A DNA stretch of 64,000 nucleotides from Ornithinimicrobium humiphilum (GCF_006716885.1 NZ_VFPU01000001.1:1674001-1738000); one strand, 5' to 3'. Positions 16,181 to 24,171 are shown, counted from the stretch's first letter. Program-made: numbers and translations. The notes: generated by a model from the sequence alone, not told the origin.

Positions 16181-16750
16181 ATGGGGAGTGTGGGAGATGA
16201 CGACGTGCTCCGCCGTGTCGGTCCGCGACTGCGCCAGCTCCGCCTCGAGCGCGAGGCGACGCTCAGCGACCTGGCCGAGGAGACGGGGATCTCGATCAGC
16301 ACGTTGTCGCGGCTGGAGTCGGGTCAGCGCAGGCCGACGCTGGAGCTGCTGCTGCCGCTGGCGCGTGCCTACCGGGTGGCCCTGGACGAGCTCGTCGACG
16401 CGCCCGAGACCGGGGATCCGCGGATCCGCTCGAAGCCGATCGTCCGTCACGGGCGCACCTTCATCTCCTTGACCCGGCGATCCGGCGGGCTCCAGTCGTT
16501 CAAGATCGTCATGCCGGTCGACGACGACCGGTCGCCGACGCTGCAGACCCACGAGGGCTACGAGTGGCTCTACGTGCTCAGTGGCAGGGTGCGTCTCCTC
16601 CTCGGCAACCGGGACCTCGCTCTCGAGGCGGGGGAGGTCGTCGAGTTCGACACCCGCACCCCGCACTGGGTCGGCAACCCGGGCCCGGCCCCGGCCGAGG
16701 TGCTGGCCATCTTCGGCCCCCAGGGCGAACGGATGCACGTCCGCTCCTGA
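16181..16750 (+). CDS. XRE-family regulator with C-terminal cupin
   Basis: 189 residues. The helix-turn-helix is at about residues 10-65 (LRQLRLEREATLSDLAEETGISIS, TLSRLESGQRRPTLELLL). A cupin sensor domain follows at 110-185 (HEGYEWLYVLSGRVRLLLG, AGEVVEFDTRTPHWVGN). ATG 16181 is preferred over the in-frame GTG at 16172 because AAGG at 16169-16172 then has eight-base spacing. Such regulators usually control neighbouring metabolic or redox genes; the divergent flavoprotein is the obvious target. Confidence 0.9.
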   Translation: MGSVGDDDVLRRVGPRLRQLRLEREATLSDLAEETGISISTLSRLESGQRRPTLELLLPLARAYRVALDELVDAPETGDPRIRSKPIVRHGRTFISLTRRSGGLQSFKIVMPVDDDRSPTLQTHEGYEWLYVLSGRVRLLLGNRDLALEAGEVVEFDTRTPHWVGNPGPAPAEVLAIFGPQGERMHVRS

Positions 16751-16824
16751 CGGCCGCGGCTCCGCCTCTGCCGTCCACGTCGTCATCGATCACCCCACGC
16801 GTCTGCGCGGGTCATGATGTCGTG

Positions 16825-17436
16825 ATGGACAGGCACGGGGCCTCGACCGCCCGCCCAACCCTCTTCCTGACCGTGGGCCTGCCAGGGACGGGGAGGACCA
16901 CGGCGGCCAGGGAGCTGGAGCAGGAGCATCGGGCCCTGCGGCTCACCAAGGACGAGTGGGTGAAGGCGCTCTACGGAGATGAGAACCTGCGCGAGGCCGG
17001 GGAGGTCATCGAGGGGAGGCTGATCGAGATCGCCCTGCGCGGGCTGGAGCTCGGGGTCGACGTGATCATCGACTTCGGCTTGGGGAGCCGCCACGAGCGC
17101 TCCGCCCTGCGGCAGGCGGCCGCCGACCGCGGTGCGGCAGTCGAAATGCACTACTTCGAGCTCGAGCCGGCCGAGCAACGGAGGCGGTTGGACCAACGGC
17201 AGGACGAAGCGCCCCGGATGAGCTGGATGATGTCGAACGGTGACCTGGCGTCGTGGGCGGCCATGATGCAGGTCCCCACGGCGGCTGAGCTCGACGGCAC
17301 CGAACCGATCGACGCGCCGCCCATCGGCTTCACGAGCTGGGACGAGTGGCGTCGGCACCGGTGGCCACCGTCGCTCGCGAGAGGGCGACGTGGTGGGGCG
17401 GGCCGAGGTGATCGCTGCACACGCGATGCTCCGTGA
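16825..17436 (+). CDS. kinase-like P-loop protein with Arg in Walker A
   Basis: 203 residues. The N-terminus is a P-loop NTPase of the zeta-toxin/chloramphenicol-phosphotransferase type: LTVGLPGTGRTTAARELE, then LTKDEWVKALYGDE and GVDVIIDFGLGSRHERSALR. The invariant Walker A lysine (GxxGxGK[ST]) is Arg here, which would normally weaken nucleotide binding. After FTSWDEWRRHRWPP the tail becomes Arg/Gly-rich and may reflect read-through past a lost stop. The substrate is unknown. Confidence 0.75.
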   Translation: MDRHGASTARPTLFLTVGLPGTGRTTAARELEQEHRALRLTKDEWVKALYGDENLREAGEVIEGRLIEIALRGLELGVDVIIDFGLGSRHERSALRQAAADRGAAVEMHYFELEPAEQRRRLDQRQDEAPRMSWMMSNGDLASWAAMMQVPTAAELDGTEPIDAPPIGFTSWDEWRRHRWPPSLARGRRGGAGRGDRCTRDAP

Positions 17437-17454
17437 GGTCTGCGGCCGGACCTT

Positions 17455-17802
17455 CTACATGCTCCCGCTGTGGACCGGGCGGACCTCGACGCCACCTACC
17501 TGGCTGACGACGGGGTTGGTGGCTGCGGTCGCCAGGGCGGAGTCGAGATCGGGTGCTTCGAGCACGTAGACCCCGGCGACCACGTGCGGCGTGTCGTAGT
17601 ACGGCCCGACGGTGATGCCGTCCGCGCGGATCGACCTGGCCATACGACGAGGTGTGAAGGCCCAGGCCGCGGTCATCGACGCAGCGTTCGTGGGCGTCTC
17701 GGCATGCTGGTCGCACTCAGCGATCTCTGTCGATGTGGCTGCCGTGTCTCCGGGGGAGTGCGCCGAGTCGGGGCTGTAGATCAGGACGACGAACTGGGCC
17801 AC
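17455..17802 (-). CDS. YCII-related domain protein
   Basis: 115 residues from GTG 17800-17802, with AAGGAG five bases upstream. It starts MAQFVVLIYSPDSAHSPGD and ends in SVLEAPDLDSALATAAT-type sequence (VLEAPDLDSALATAATNPV, VEVRPVHSG), the DGPF/YCII pattern also found beside ECF sigma factors. Its function is unknown; YciI-like domains are small alpha-beta barrels that may be enzymatic. It lies downstream of the decayed methyltransferase in the same direction. Confidence 0.85.
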   Translation of the reverse strand: MAQFVVLIYSPDSAHSPGDTAATSTEIAECDQHAETPTNAASMTAAWAFTPRRMARSIRADGITVGPYYDTPHVVAGVYVLEAPDLDSALATAATNPVVSQVGGVEVRPVHSGSM

Positions 17803-17875
17803 GAGTGCTCCTTCTTGCGGGTGCTCTTCAGCCATCATCGTCGCGGCAGGCCGGGTGCACAGCCAGTCGGGTGCG

Positions 17876-18577
17876 CTATCGCAGGCCCAGGAGACGGGCC
17901 CCGATGGTGTCGTTGAGCCGCGTGGGCAGGACCGCGCTCTCCGCGGGATGGCGGACGCCATCCTCGAGCCGATATGGCCGGCCTTCAGGCGACGTTTGCG
18001 CCCCGATCGGCGGAGGAGTCCCTCGACGTCCTGGTGGAACTCCTGGTTCGCACCACGGGAGGTCAGTGGACGCTGACCAGCGCGCGGCGCCACGATCCCG
18101 CCCTGCGCGAGCGGTGTGGGCCTCGATGATGAGAGACCAAGCCGCCGAAACTTGTGCTCCCACAGTGATGCCGGTCGCAGGGTGATCTGCACGCGCATGG
18201 GATGACCGCCGTAGCCCTCCTGCTTGATGTGACTGGTGCTGCCGACGTGCCCGCCGAAGAGAAGGATGCCGCCGGGCACGAGGATGCGCACGAGTTCTTC
18301 CAGGGCGCTGTCGACACTGCCGTCCGGGAGATGGCGCAGCACGTACCAGCAGAGGACACCCTCGGCGCTGCCCGGTCGACATGGGGATGTCCACGATGGA
18401 CCCCACCTCGAACCTGGCGCTAGGGACGTTCGCTCGAGCAAGTTCGACCAGGGCAGTGGACAGGTCGGCGGCAAGACATCAATGCCGAGGCTCTGCAGGT
18501 GATGTACCCACCAGCCAGGCCCACAGCCGACATCCACAACTGTGGCTGGCGCGGCTCCACCGCTGACGAGGGACCCT
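17876..18577 (-). pseudogene. class I SAM-dependent methyltransferase, decayed
   Basis: Pieces of one methyltransferase are spread over two frames. VVDVGCGPGWWVHHLQSLGIDVL is motif I, near 18480-18550. VGSIVDIPMSTG is at about 18370-18406 in another frame. SAEGVLCWYVLRHLPDGSVD and LVRILVPGGILLFGGHVG (motifs III-IV) are back in the first frame. IIEAHTARAGR is shifted again. At least three frame changes and no credible start indicate a pseudogene, or dense sequence error. It lies just outside the recombinase and may mark damage at the edge of the accessory region. Confidence 0.7.
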
Positions 18578-18675
18578 AGCGGCCAGGCGCGCCGGTGGGG
18601 GCCTGAAGAAGGGTCCGGGATCTGTCCGCCGACCTGCTGGGAGCCGCCGCTTGTCCTGGGCGAAACCGTCGTTCG

Positions 18676-19605
18676 TTAGGTGCCGGAGGCCATGTAAGCG
18701 GCGAGAATGTAGTTGGGGTGACGGTCGAGGTTCTTGCGTGCTCGGTCGTAGCGCATGGTGGTGCGGGGATCGGCGTGCCGGGCGGCGATCTGGACGTCGC
18801 GCAGGTCGACGCCGGCGTCGAGCATGGTGGTGACGAAGGTGTGCCGAAGCATGTGCGGGTGCATCCGGGGAAGGTTGATCCCGGCGTCGTCGGCCAGGTG
18901 GTGCAGGCGACGGGTCGCGGCATGCCGGTCCATCCGACCTCCCTGCTGGTTCCGCAGGATCGGCCCTTCCTCACGGAGGTCGACGGCGCGTTCGATCGCG
19001 CGCTGCACCGCCGGCGGCCGTGGTGTCAGGACGACCTTGCCGCCCTTGCCACGGACCTTCAGCACCCGGTGGCCGTGCTCCTCGCGCAGGTCCTGGATGT
19101 TCGCGCCGCACGCCTCGAAGATCCGTAGTCCGAGAAGGCCGAGCATGGTGACCAGGGCGAAGTCGTTGATGTTGACGCTGGCCCGCGCCGCCTGCAGCAT
19201 CGCCTCGAACTGCAGGTGGGACAGGCCGAGGGTGGGTGATTCGGGTGGAACGTGCGGGCGGCGGACGTGGTCTGCCGGGGAGGCGGTCAGGACACCGTCG
19301 ATGACGGCCGTGCGGTAGAAGCCGATCACCACCGACAGCCGCCGCGAGATCGTGGACGGCTTGTATCGGCGGTTCTCCTGCATCCACCGCACGTACAGCT
19401 CGACGTGCACCCGGTGGGCGGCGAGCGGGTCGAGGTGTCGTGCGGTGCACCAGGCCAGGAAGGCGCGCAGGTCTGATTCGGTGTGGGTGCGCGTCTGCCC
19501 GGTGTAACGGGCAAGGTGCGCGGCCATCGCCTGGCGTAGCGCAGTAACGGAGGGGTCATCGGTCGATATTGGGACGAGGGCGGCGGTGATCTGGAAGTTG
19601 TTCAT
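18676..19605 (-). CDS. tyrosine recombinase / integrase of the cassette-like array
   Basis: 309 residues with a SAM-like core-binding domain (residues ~20-110, LRAFLAWCTARHLDPLAAHRV) and a catalytic domain. All active-site residues are visible: Arg in LGLLGLRIFEACGAN, Lys in VRGKGGKVV, H-x-x-R in HPHMLRHTFVTTML, His in ARHADP, and the nucleophile Tyr in TTMRYDRARKN. It lacks the 30-40 residue insertion that defines IntI between the Lys and HxxR boxes. It is transcribed away from the row of small genes, its start codon 50 bp from the first repeat, as intI is relative to attI and a cassette array. Confidence 0.93.
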   Translation of the reverse strand: MNNFQITAALVPISTDDPSVTALRQAMAAHLARYTGQTRTHTESDLRAFLAWCTARHLDPLAAHRVHVELYVRWMQENRRYKPSTISRRLSVVIGFYRTAVIDGVLTASPADHVRRPHVPPESPTLGLSHLQFEAMLQAARASVNINDFALVTMLGLLGLRIFEACGANIQDLREEHGHRVLKVRGKGGKVVLTPRPPAVQRAIERAVDLREEGPILRNQQGGRMDRHAATRRLHHLADDAGINLPRMHPHMLRHTFVTTMLDAGVDLRDVQIAARHADPRTTMRYDRARKNLDRHPNYILAAYMASGT

Positions 19606-19655
19606 GAACCATCCTGACCCGCAGATGATCGATGCGAACTAGAGCCGGCCGCCGC

Positions 19656-19679
19656 GCGGCAAACAGGATGTGCGGATGG
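19656..19679 (+). repeat. array repeat 1 (recombinase-proximal, attI-like position)
   Basis: GCGGCAAACAGGATG, 50 bp from the recombinase start codon. CATCCTG at about 19610 and CAGGATG here are inverted copies, so the recombinase leader can fold around this site. CAGGATG recurs in the repeats at 24210 and 31205. Confidence 0.5.
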
Positions 19680-19741
19680 TGTGGAACGCTGGCGGCTGGG
19701 TCGGCGTCTCAGATGGAGGCGACGTTCACCTGGAGCAGACG

Positions 19742-20296
19742 ATGCAGATCCATACCGTCACTGGGAGCCTGCTTGGCCTTGCCCTGATCCTGGCGGCCTG
19801 TAGCAGCGATGCGGAGAGCACCGCGAGCCGTCAAAGCTCCGATAGATCTGCTGTCGCCTCCGCTGGCAGCGAGCCCGCACCGGACAACGAAGGCAGTCCG
19901 CTGCCAGATGGCGGCGCAGTCTCTTGCGTCGAGTCGTATTCGCTCGAGACACTTCAGAACCGCGCCTTCGCTTTCGATGGGACCGTCGTCCGCATGGGTC
20001 CGTCTGTTTCCGACCGGGGTGACGACGGTGACCTGGACCTGGCGGGCATCACGTTCGACGTCCGCGAGTGGTTCGTGGGCGGTGACGCGGATGAGGTCAT
20101 TGTCGACCTGCAAAGCGTCGGCGAGCCGACCGCGGAGGAAGCTATGCCCGTCCAGGTTGGGACGCGTCTGCTTGTGAGCGGTGAACCTCGTTGGGAAGGC
20201 GCCCCGCTGGACTCACCGATCGCATGGGGTTGTGGCTTCAGCCGGTACTACGACGAGCAAACCGCCACGGCGTGGCGCGAGAGCACGACAAAGTAG
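19742..20296 (+). CDS. putative lipoprotein (array gene)
   Basis: 184 residues from ATG 19742, with GGAG eight bases upstream. A lipoprotein signal peptide is clear: LLGLALILAACSSD, with the lipobox Cys at about residue 20. A Ser/Ala-rich linker follows, then a compact domain with FAFDGTVVRMGP and ITFDVREWFVGG, reminiscent of small beta-barrel (OB-like) lipoproteins. I do not recognise a named family. It is the first gene after the recombinase and points away from it, so it could be driven from the recombinase-side region. Confidence 0.75.
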   Translation: MQIHTVTGSLLGLALILAACSSDAESTASRQSSDRSAVASAGSEPAPDNEGSPLPDGGAVSCVESYSLETLQNRAFAFDGTVVRMGPSVSDRGDDGDLDLAGITFDVREWFVGGDADEVIVDLQSVGEPTAEEAMPVQVGTRLLVSGEPRWEGAPLDSPIAWGCGFSRYYDEQTATAWRESTTK

Positions 20297-20309
20297 GAAA
20301 TCGGGACCG

Positions 20310-20326
20310 GCGGCAATGGGAGCGTC
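20310..20326 (+). repeat. array repeat 2 (degenerate)
   Basis: GCGGCAATGGGAGCGTC, 13 bases after the stop of the preceding lipoprotein gene. It departs from the core by extra G residues. Confidence 0.4.
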
Positions 20327-20368
20327 TCGTGGCGTCGAGCGTGCAGACTGCTCTTGGAGGTGAGGGGC

Positions 20369-21745
20369 TTGCAAAGGTCATGGCGTAACCCTTGGCCCGG
20401 TCGGGTACCGGTGGGCGCCGTCATAGCGGCATTGCTCTTGGCAGCGTGCGGGACGGTCGGCGGGAGTTCCGGTGGCGCAGATGGGGCGTCATCAGGGGGC
20501 GTAGCCGGGTTCCCGTCGTGCGCGGACGTGCCGCAGATCCGCGCGGATGAGGCCCTGTACCGCGACGAGCCGGTGTACGGCAACGCCGAGGAGCTGCTCA
20601 GCGAGGTGCACGCGTGGGCGGTCGAGCAACCCGGGTTCGTCGAGCTGGGCCTGGACCGGGAACGCAACGGGTGGATCACTGTGTGGGTCAAGGACGCCGA
20701 CTTGGACGCGCTGCAGCAGGAGGTCAGCCAGAGGTGGCCGGGGGAGGGAATCGTGGTGGTGGAGGTGCCCTGGACCGCCGGGGAGCTCGAGGCCGTGCTG
20801 AACGAGGTGGACGCCGCGCTGCGGGAGGCCGGTGTTCGCAGCGGCGGGTCCGCGCTCTCCCCGCACGGCGGTGTGGTCGAGATCCACCTCGGGGTGATCA
20901 CCCCCGAGGCCGAGGCGGTGCTCGCCGGCTTCACCGGCCGACCCTTGTGCGTGGACGGGATCCCTGAGGATCAGGCGCCTGCGCAGAGGAGCCAGCCGAC
21001 GGCCGGGGAAGGGTGGCGTCTGCTGGGTGAGGGGTTGACCGGTGAGCCTTACCGGACGTCGGTGGCCACCACCGACGACCAGCTGCAGGACCTGTGGGAG
21101 GCCGCGGGACTGGAGGGGGAGGCGCCGCGGGTGGACTGGGACGGCGAGATCGCGGTGTGGTTCGGCGCGGTCTACGGCTCGGGCTGCCCCGTGCGGATGG
21201 ACGGTGTCCTCGTCGAGGGTGACCTGCTCTACGCCGATCTCGTCGTCCCCGGTGAGGTGTACGGCTGCAATGCCGATGCCAACCCGCACGCCTTCGTGGT
21301 CGCGGTTTCCAGGGCTGTCCTGCCCGAAGGCCCGTTCAGGGTGCAGCTGGAGGCGCGTGACCCCTACCCGGGGGCACCGGAGGAACGCACCGTCGTCGAT
21401 GTGGACCTGACAGAGCAGGGCAGCACTGCCACCAACGAGCAGGTGCACGCAGACGCGTCACTGGCGGTGCCCCTTGAGCCAGCCCTGGTCACCGACGGAG
21501 ACGATCTGCCGAACGACCAGCCGGTGCGCTACATCTACCGTGACGATCCGGACTGCGACACCCCTCTTCTGGGTCCGCTCGACGGATCCATCTGGCGACT
21601 GGCCGACGAGGAGGCAGCCTGGGACGCCCAGGACGGAGATGAGCTCACGCTCCACCCTCTGGGCGGATCTGACAGAGAGATCGTCGCCTCCGCCCCACAG
21701 ATGGACTGGCTATTCGTACGCCTGCCGGAAGCCACTTGTCCTTAA
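20369..21745 (+). CDS. putative lipoprotein, two-domain (array gene)
   Basis: About 458 residues. The signal sequence is VPVGAVIAALLLAACGTVGG with a lipobox Cys. A Gly/Ser linker is followed by a domain rich in acidic residues (ADEALYRDEPVYGNAEEL, WITVWVKDADLDALQQEV) and a second with CPVRMDGVL and VYGCNADANPHAFVVAVS. No family is recognised. TTG 20369 follows GGAGGTGAGG at optimal distance; GTG 20360 and TTG 20354 are in-frame alternatives within that site. It is one of the largest genes in the array and is flanked by repeats on both sides. Confidence 0.75.
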   Translation: MQRSWRNPWPGRVPVGAVIAALLLAACGTVGGSSGGADGASSGGVAGFPSCADVPQIRADEALYRDEPVYGNAEELLSEVHAWAVEQPGFVELGLDRERNGWITVWVKDADLDALQQEVSQRWPGEGIVVVEVPWTAGELEAVLNEVDAALREAGVRSGGSALSPHGGVVEIHLGVITPEAEAVLAGFTGRPLCVDGIPEDQAPAQRSQPTAGEGWRLLGEGLTGEPYRTSVATTDDQLQDLWEAAGLEGEAPRVDWDGEIAVWFGAVYGSGCPVRMDGVLVEGDLLYADLVVPGEVYGCNADANPHAFVVAVSRAVLPEGPFRVQLEARDPYPGAPEERTVVDVDLTEQGSTATNEQVHADASLAVPLEPALVTDGDDLPNDQPVRYIYRDDPDCDTPLLGPLDGSIWRLADEEAAWDAQDGDELTLHPLGGSDREIVASAPQMDWLFVRLPEATCP

Positions 21746-21761
21746 CAGCTCAGCTATGTAT

Positions 21762-21778
21762 GCGGCAAATCCGGAGGT
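21762..21778 (+). repeat. array repeat 3 (variant)
   Basis: GCGGCAAATCCGGAGG, 17 bases after the preceding stop. It matches the inner type of unit (GCGGCA-N3-NNGGACG) rather than the AGCG type. Confidence 0.4.
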
Positions 21779-22369
21779 TTGACGCGCGCGTTGACAGCGT
21801 GTGCCCAGAGGAGGACTCTGGCAGGGAGGGACGCTGCTCCCGCGTGTGTCTCCGCGTCGACGAGAGGCCAGACCCTGAAGCGTGACAGGGGCGTCGTCTG
21901 GCTTGCGCCCCCTCCACCTCCCCGCGTGCTCAAAGCGATGAACATTGTTGCGAGACCGCTGTTGAGGTCCCGCCTCGGGAAGCGCTTCCCGGGTGTCATG
22001 CTGCTGCAGTTCCAAGGCCGGCGGACGGGACGGGGCATGAGTATCCCCGTCAATTTCAATCTGGTCGACGGCGTTCCGATGGCCTTCACCGACGCAGTGT
22101 GGCGGCACAACTTCACCTCCACTATCCCGGTGACGGTGATCCACGCGGGTGAGGTGTACGTGACCACCGGCACGTTGGTGCCGAAGAGCCCTACTGAGAT
22201 GGGCGAGGCCGTGCGGAAGTCTTTGGACACGGGCGGTTCAGCGTCGCGCATGGGAACCAGGACGGCCGGTGATCATGAACCGACGGCCACCGAGCTCGCC
22301 AACCTGGGGCCGGAGCTCGGTAGCTGCGCGATCGAGTTTGCGTTTCGACCGTCGTCGGCAGCCGCCTAA
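21779..22369 (+). CDS. deazaflavin (F420)-dependent nitroreductase-like protein (array gene)
   Basis: The recognisable domain spans the last ~150 residues: MNIVARPLLRSRLGKRFPGV, LLQFQGRRTGRGMSIPVNF, AFTDAVWRHNF. This is the split-barrel fold used by F420H2-dependent nitroreductases and related flavin binders. The substrate is unknown. The start is unresolved: the frame opens at TTG 21779 but the first ~45 residues have no similarity, and no ATG or GTG precedes the domain in a good context. PPPPPRVLKAMN suggests that translation begins near 21900. A second, unrelated member of the family lies at 48428 on the backbone. Confidence 0.65.
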   Translation: MTRALTACAQRRTLAGRDAAPACVSASTRGQTLKRDRGVVWLAPPPPPRVLKAMNIVARPLLRSRLGKRFPGVMLLQFQGRRTGRGMSIPVNFNLVDGVPMAFTDAVWRHNFTSTIPVTVIHAGEVYVTTGTLVPKSPTEMGEAVRKSLDTGGSASRMGTRTAGDHEPTATELANLGPELGSCAIEFAFRPSSAAA

Positions 22370-22419
22370 GCCAGTACCGCCTGGCGCCTCCGCGACGGCG
22401 ACTCGTCAGCTTGCCACCT

Positions 22420-22470
22420 GCGGCAATAGCGTGCGACCACGCTCCTGGCGGCAAATGCGGACGTCCGCAG
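22420..22470 (+). repeat. array repeat 4 (double unit)
   Basis: GCGGCAATAGCG opens the site. AGCGTG and CACGCT form a hairpin, and a second unit starts 28 bases later (GCGGCAAATGCGGACG), where GCGGAC and GTCCGC are inverted. The first unit is nearly identical to that at 26025, with the same 28-base period. Confidence 0.7.
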
Positions 22471-22486
22471 TGGTCTCGCTCCTCAG

Positions 22487-22813
22487 CTACCTAGCCAGGC
22501 CGAGGAAAGCCATCAGGGCGCGCTCGACCTCCACGAGACTCTCAGGCGCCAGGCGGCCAACGCGCGTACCGACGTTCTCGCGGCGGACTGTGGTGACCTT
22601 GTCGATCATGACCTGGCTGTCGTGCTGAAGACCGGTGAGATCATCGGCGGCGACGCGTACGCGAAGCAGAGGGGCGTCGACCAGGGTCGTCGTCAGGGGC
22701 GCCACGGTCACCGAGGCAGTGCCCTCGAAGAGGTCGTCCTGCACGATCAGCGCGGGCCTCGGCTTGGAGGCGTAGACACCCCCGGCGACGGTCCACAGCT
22801 CGCCGCGCCTCAC
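22487..22813 (-). CDS. mazF: MazF/PemK-family mRNA interferase toxin (array gene)
   Basis: 108 residues. The MazF fold marks are MRRGELWTVAGGVYASKPRPALIVQDDLF (start and substrate loop), VTVAPLTTTL, and the C-terminal DKVTTVRRENVGTRVGRLAPE. Such toxins cleave mRNA in a sequence-specific way when free of antitoxin. The gene starts inside the last codons of the antitoxin (ATGA overlap at 22810-22813). Toxin-antitoxin pairs are known to stabilise integron arrays, which fits the location. The stop is 17 bases past the double repeat at 22420. Confidence 0.9.
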   Translation of the reverse strand: MRRGELWTVAGGVYASKPRPALIVQDDLFEGTASVTVAPLTTTLVDAPLLRVRVAADDLTGLQHDSQVMIDKVTTVRRENVGTRVGRLAPESLVEVERALMAFLGLAR

Positions 22814-23016
22814 TCCTCGTCCCAGGGGGAGGTGACGGCTTCGACGAACTCCTGGTCATCGGACTGCTCGTCCGCCCTGGCGACCAGGGCCGCCTGACGT
22901 TCCGCTTCCAGTGCAAAGCGCTCGCTACGCACGTCCGGCACCCAGATCTGCACAGGTCGAAGGCCGCGTGCGCGCATCCTGCGCCGGTACTCGCTGACTC
23001 GATGCTTTACCGTCAT
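22810..23016 (-). CDS. mazE: MazE-family antitoxin (array gene)
   Basis: 68 residues from ATG 23014-23016. RVSEYRRRMRARGLRPVQIWVPD is the DNA-binding pattern of the MazE-family antitoxins paired with MazF in actinobacteria. The acidic tail (DEQSDDQEFVEAVTSPWDEE) is the toxin-neutralising type. The frame extends upstream without similarity, so the internal ATG is preferred. A perfect 14-bp palindrome immediately upstream is the likely autoregulatory operator. Confidence 0.88.
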   Translation of the reverse strand: MTVKHRVSEYRRRMRARGLRPVQIWVPDVRSERFALEAERQAALVARADEQSDDQEFVEAVTSPWDEE

Positions 23017-23024
23017 ACCCACCA

Positions 23025-23038
23025 CGTTACATGTAACG
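23025..23038. promoter_or_regulatory. mazEF operator palindrome
   Basis: CGTTACATGTAACG is a perfect 14-bp palindrome eight bases before the antitoxin start. Its TTACAT half is -10-like on the minus strand, so antitoxin or MazEF binding would block initiation. Confidence 0.65.
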
Positions 23039-23114
23039 AAGGTGCGGCGGAAGGGGTTCATGGCCCCAACCACGCCCGAAGACTCGGGTCCCCAGCGCAA
23101 CCGCCGAGCGACCA

Positions 23115-23136
23115 GCGGCAGGAGCGGATGCGGCAT
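23115..23136 (+). repeat. array repeat 5
   Basis: GCGGCAGGAGCG is an exact core match, followed by GGATGC-G-GCATCC, a perfect 6-bp hairpin. GCGACCA precedes it, as at 27460. Confidence 0.7.
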
Positions 23137-23145
23137 CCTAAGGGT

Positions 23146-23556
23146 GTGACTGAGCCGAGGCCGACGCCATCAGGTGCTGAGCGTCAGCGGCGCTCCCTGG
23201 AACGTAGTGCTTTGGCCGTTGGTCTGGGAGGGGTCGCCGCCTTCCAGGTTGCGCTTGCAGCCGGGGTCCCCTGGGGCCGTGCTAGTTACGGCGGCGCTCA
23301 CCCCGGCGTCCTGCCTAGCCGCCTCAGGGTCGTGAGCGCAGGCGCGGCGCTTCTCTATAGCGGGCTCTCTGTCGTGGTCGGGAGCCGTCGCACTCCGGTG
23401 AAGATGCGCCGCCACGTGCTGACCGGCGTCACCACCCTGATGGGCGTTGGCACCGTCATGAACGGCATCTCGCCGTCCTGGCCCGAGCGGGCCATCTGGA
23501 CTCCCACGACTGCCGTGCTGACGGCACTGGCCTGGCGAGCACGCAGGGACTTCTGA
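23146..23556 (+). CDS. four-helix small membrane protein (array gene)
   Basis: 136 residues from GTG 23146; the in-frame ATG at 23128 lies inside the repeat hairpin and is less likely. Four hydrophobic segments are visible: ALAVGLGGVAAFQVALAAG, LRVVSAGAALLYSGLSVVVG, HVLTGVTTLMGVGTVMNGI and WTPTTAVLTALAW. The NGISPSWPERAIWTP loop resembles uncharacterised actinobacterial membrane proteins. No function can be assigned. Repeats flank it at 23115 and 23574. Confidence 0.72.
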   Translation: MTEPRPTPSGAERQRRSLERSALAVGLGGVAAFQVALAAGVPWGRASYGGAHPGVLPSRLRVVSAGAALLYSGLSVVVGSRRTPVKMRRHVLTGVTTLMGVGTVMNGISPSWPERAIWTPTTAVLTALAWRARRDF

Positions 23557-23573
23557 ACAGGGTCGTCCTCCGT

Positions 23574-23591
23574 GCGGCAAGAGCGTGCGTG
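23574..23591 (+). repeat. array repeat 6
   Basis: GCGGCAAGAGCG is an exact core match, 18 bases after a stop codon. CGTCCTC precedes it, as in the composite sites at 26053 and 29515. GTGCG and CGCAC form a hairpin just downstream. Confidence 0.65.
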
Positions 23592-23720
23592 TGGCGGCGC
23601 ACCACCGGGGTCTACTTGCAGCCCTTCTCTTACCCCTAAGGGAAGACCCGTGTGGTCCCTTACCGACTGCTCGGCCGCTGGCTCAATGTAGCTGGAAGCG
23701 GCCCAGCTGCGGAGGGTTCG

Positions 23721-24140
23721 TCAGTCCTCGGCAAGCGAGGCCGCGACGCGGTCGAGCTCGTCCCGGCTTACGCGCGTACCCGGCAACTCGATCACGACAG
23801 CGTCATCGCCCTGCCGTGGAACAACGTGCATGTGGACGTGAGAAACATCCTGCTCGGCCTCTGCACCATCGGACAGGTGCAGATTCACCGCTGGTGCGTG
23901 CTTTGCCTTAACTCTCCGCGCGATCAACCGCGTCATTCTCCACAGGGCGGCGCCCTCGACAGGGCTGAGGTCATCCAAAGAGGGAACATGTCGGCGGGGC
24001 ACGATGAGCACGTGCCCAGGGGCAACGGGGTATGCGTCCATGAAAGCCACAGTCAGCTCGTCGCTCACGGCGACACTCGCCTCCCCACGGTGGTTCGAAA
24101 TGTCGCAGAACGAACATGCAGGCGGCGCACTCGGAGACAT
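23721..24140 (-). CDS. HIT-family hydrolase (array gene)
   Basis: 139 residues. CSFCDIS is the N-terminal zinc-type Cys pair, DAYPVAPGHVLIVPRRHV the central strand, and HVHMHVVPR the histidine triad that forms the nucleotidyl-His intermediate. HIT proteins hydrolyse dinucleoside polyphosphates or nucleoside phosphoramidates. It is only distantly like the backbone HIT protein at 48986 (HLHQHVVPRW), so it looks acquired. It is oriented against the repeats around it. Confidence 0.9.
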   Translation of the reverse strand: MSPSAPPACSFCDISNHRGEASVAVSDELTVAFMDAYPVAPGHVLIVPRRHVPSLDDLSPVEGAALWRMTRLIARRVKAKHAPAVNLHLSDGAEAEQDVSHVHMHVVPRQGDDAVVIELPGTRVSRDELDRVAASLAED

Positions 24141-24171
24141 GGATGCACTCTACGAGCGGCGGTCCATGGTC

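Noticed and set aside
18676..19605. Calling the recombinase IntI and the region a standard integron
   Set aside because: The IntI-specific insertion before the HxxR box is absent, and the repeats lack the usual GTTRRRY/RYYYAAC ends. The likeness is in organisation only.
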